From JASFQI01 sp050115555 (GTDB taxonomy: Bacteria > Desulfobacterota > DSM-4660 > Desulfatiglandales > HGW-15), in NCBI GenBank assembly GCA_050115555.1, contig JASFQI010000090.1, positions 1 through 15,586 on the forward strand: DNA of 15,586 bases, given 5' to 3'. The notes under the pieces are model-generated. The model was given only the letters and a program-made list of their open reading frames with translations. It searched no databases and was not told the DNA's origin. Positions 14,457 through 15,586 of the stretch are shown in pieces; within the stretch, counting starts at the first letter, position 1, and each line of letters opens with the position of its first letter. Made by a program: the position numbers and the translations under genes.

Positions 14457-15586
14457 GACCTCTTCCCCTCTCCGGGAGATGCTTCTTTCTCGAGTCGTTG
14501 CTCCATGTGTGCGATCACCTCTTCCAGGGGGATGTCCTCCTGGGTCTTTTCCGCCATATCCCGCAGCAGCCCCTTGCCCGAAGCCAGCTCGTTCTCTCCC
14601 ACCATGAGGACCAGCCGGGCGCCCAAACGGTCCGCCCGTTTCATCTGGGCCTTGAGGCTCCGACCGGCGTAGTCCATCTCCACCCAGTACCCCGACTTGC
14701 GGAGTGCCGTCACCCACGTGAAGGCCCTTTTCCGGGCCTCCTCGCCCAGGGCGGCCACGTAGAGGGCCGGTGACGGGGTTTGGGGCTCCCGGACCTCGTT
14801 CATGAGGGAGATCAACCGCTCCACGCCGATGGCAAACCCGATGGCCGGCTGGTCCGGGCCGCCGAGCTGGCGCACCAGGCCGTCGTAGCGCCCGCCCCCG
14901 GCCACGGCGTTCTGGGCCCCGAGCCGCTCGGTCTGCACCTCGAATGCGGTTCGCGTGTAGTAGTCCAGGCCGCGAACCAGCCGTGGGTTCACCTCGAACC
15001 CGATGTCGGCATCGCCCAGGAGCGCCTGAAGTCCCTCGAAGTGCACCCTGCACGCATCGCAGATGGAGTCCAGCACGGACGGGGCCTCGGTCACGATTTC
15101 CTGGCAGGTCGGCACCTTGCAGTCAAAGACGCGCAGCGGGTTGGTCTGGGCCCGGCGCGCGCAGTCCGAGCAAAGGCCTTCGGACCGGGTCTCCAGAAAG
15201 GCGGTCAGGGCCTCACGAAAGCCGCCCCTGCACGCGGGGCAGCCCAGGGAGTTCAAATGGAGCGTGAGCCCGGAAAGGCCCAGGGACTCGAACAGGAACA
15301 GCAGCATGACGATGAGATCGGCATCCGAGCGGGGCCCCGGATCGCCGAAGATCTCCGCATCGATCTGGTGAAACTGCCGGAACCGGCCCTTTTGCGGGCG
15401 CTCGTGACGGAACATGGAGCCCATGACAAAGAGCTTCTGGACCGGGCTTTCCTGGTACAGCCGGTTCTGGATGTAGGCGCGCACCACAGAGGCCGTGGCC
15501 TCGGGCCGCAGGGTCATGCCCCGGCCCTTGCTGTCGTGGAGCGTATACATCTCCTTGCTGACAATGTCCGTCTCCTGGCCGATGGA
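14453..15586 (-). CDS. hisS: histidyl-tRNA synthetase (5' end outside window)
   Basis: The visible 377 residues begin SIGQETDIVSKEMYTL at the window edge; about 60-70 N-terminal residues, including motif 1, are missing. Present are motif 2 (GSMFRHERPQKGRFRQFHQ), the histidine-binding LVRGLDYYTRTAFEV and GGGRYDGLVRQLGG signatures, motif 3 (PAIGFAIGVERL) and the C-terminal anticodon-binding domain ending in the last ~100 residues. A Cys-rich insertion (about 15045-15245) has CPAC, CSDC, CKVPTC and CDAC pairs that could hold zinc. An ATG inside the frame at 15550 is not the start, since conserved sequence continues upstream. It overlaps aspS by four bases. Confidence 0.95.
   Translation of the reverse strand, partial: SIGQETDIVSKEMYTLHDSKGRGMTLRPEATASVVRAYIQNRLYQESPVQKLFVMGSMFRHERPQKGRFRQFHQIDAEIFGDPGPRSDADLIVMLLFLFESLGLSGLTLHLNSLGCPACRGGFREALTAFLETRSEGLCSDCARRAQTNPLRVFDCKVPTCQEIVTEAPSVLDSICDACRVHFEGLQALLGDADIGFEVNPRLVRGLDYYTRTAFEVQTERLGAQNAVAGGGRYDGLVRQLGGPDQPAIGFAIGVERLISLMNEVREPQTPSPALYVAALGEEARKRAFTWVTALRKSGYWVEMDYAGRSLKAQMKRADRLGARLVLMVGENELASGKGLLRDMAEKTQEDIPLEEVIAHMEQRLEKEASPGEGKRS

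Noticed and set aside
12525..14672. A 715-codon plus-strand open frame opposite aspS
   Set aside because: Antisense of a clear AspRS gene in high-GC DNA; no recognisable domain.
12624..15053. An 809-codon open frame extending aspS upstream across hisS
   Set aside because: The upstream 199 codons are a low-complexity Gly/Arg/Pro reading of hisS in another frame. The ATG at 14456, overlapping the hisS stop, matches the AspRS N-terminus.

Overview
The window looks like a chromosomal segment of a GC-rich anaerobe of the Desulfobacterota (old Deltaproteobacteria). I infer this from the hisS-aspS pair, a citramalate synthase joined to a leuA-leuC-leuD-leuB operon, an archaeal-type short LeuD, and a Cys-rich insert in HisRS. 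The taxonomic call is inference from gene types and order; no database was used. Everything from about 935 to the end is on the minus strand. Only two small, lower-GC genes at the left end are on the plus strand.

Right end, read leftwards on the minus strand. hisS (5' end outside the window) overlaps aspS by ATGA. A REP-like hairpin array follows (12409-12551). Next comes a strong sigma-70-type promoter (12322-12349) and a textbook transcription attenuator: a 39-aa leader peptide with six consecutive Leu codons, a 13-bp antiterminator pairing, and a 16-bp terminator stem with a T run. This controls cimA, leuA, leuC, leuD and leuB (12073 down to 5569). CimA makes citramalate from pyruvate and acetyl-CoA. 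LeuCD and LeuB are then shared between the citramalate route to 2-oxobutyrate (isoleucine) and the isopropylmalate route to leucine. The operon is interrupted by a ~220-bp hairpin-rich segment between cimA and leuA, bracketed by 9-bp direct repeats, and by a second REP-like array between leuD and leuB.

Middle. Directly behind leuB lie a 26-codon tail that looks like the end of a lost toxin gene and an intact small XRE-type antitoxin-like regulator. A roughly 300-bp non-coding stretch (4938-5233) follows. It holds a possible promoter and a striking 36-bp palindrome. Then come a SNF2-family helicase and a SWIM zinc-finger protein, a co-occurring bacterial pair, separated by one base.

Left end. 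A small plus-strand gene is coupled by ATGA to a nucleotidyltransferase gene that has been broken twice. A 105-bp MITE-like element with 18-bp terminal inverted repeats sits at a duplicated TA; removing it restores the reading frame exactly. The 3' end has been cut at about 870-880, where it joins the first ~18 codons of a minus-strand gene that once followed the SWIM gene. No mobile-element transposase, RNA gene or CRISPR array was found.
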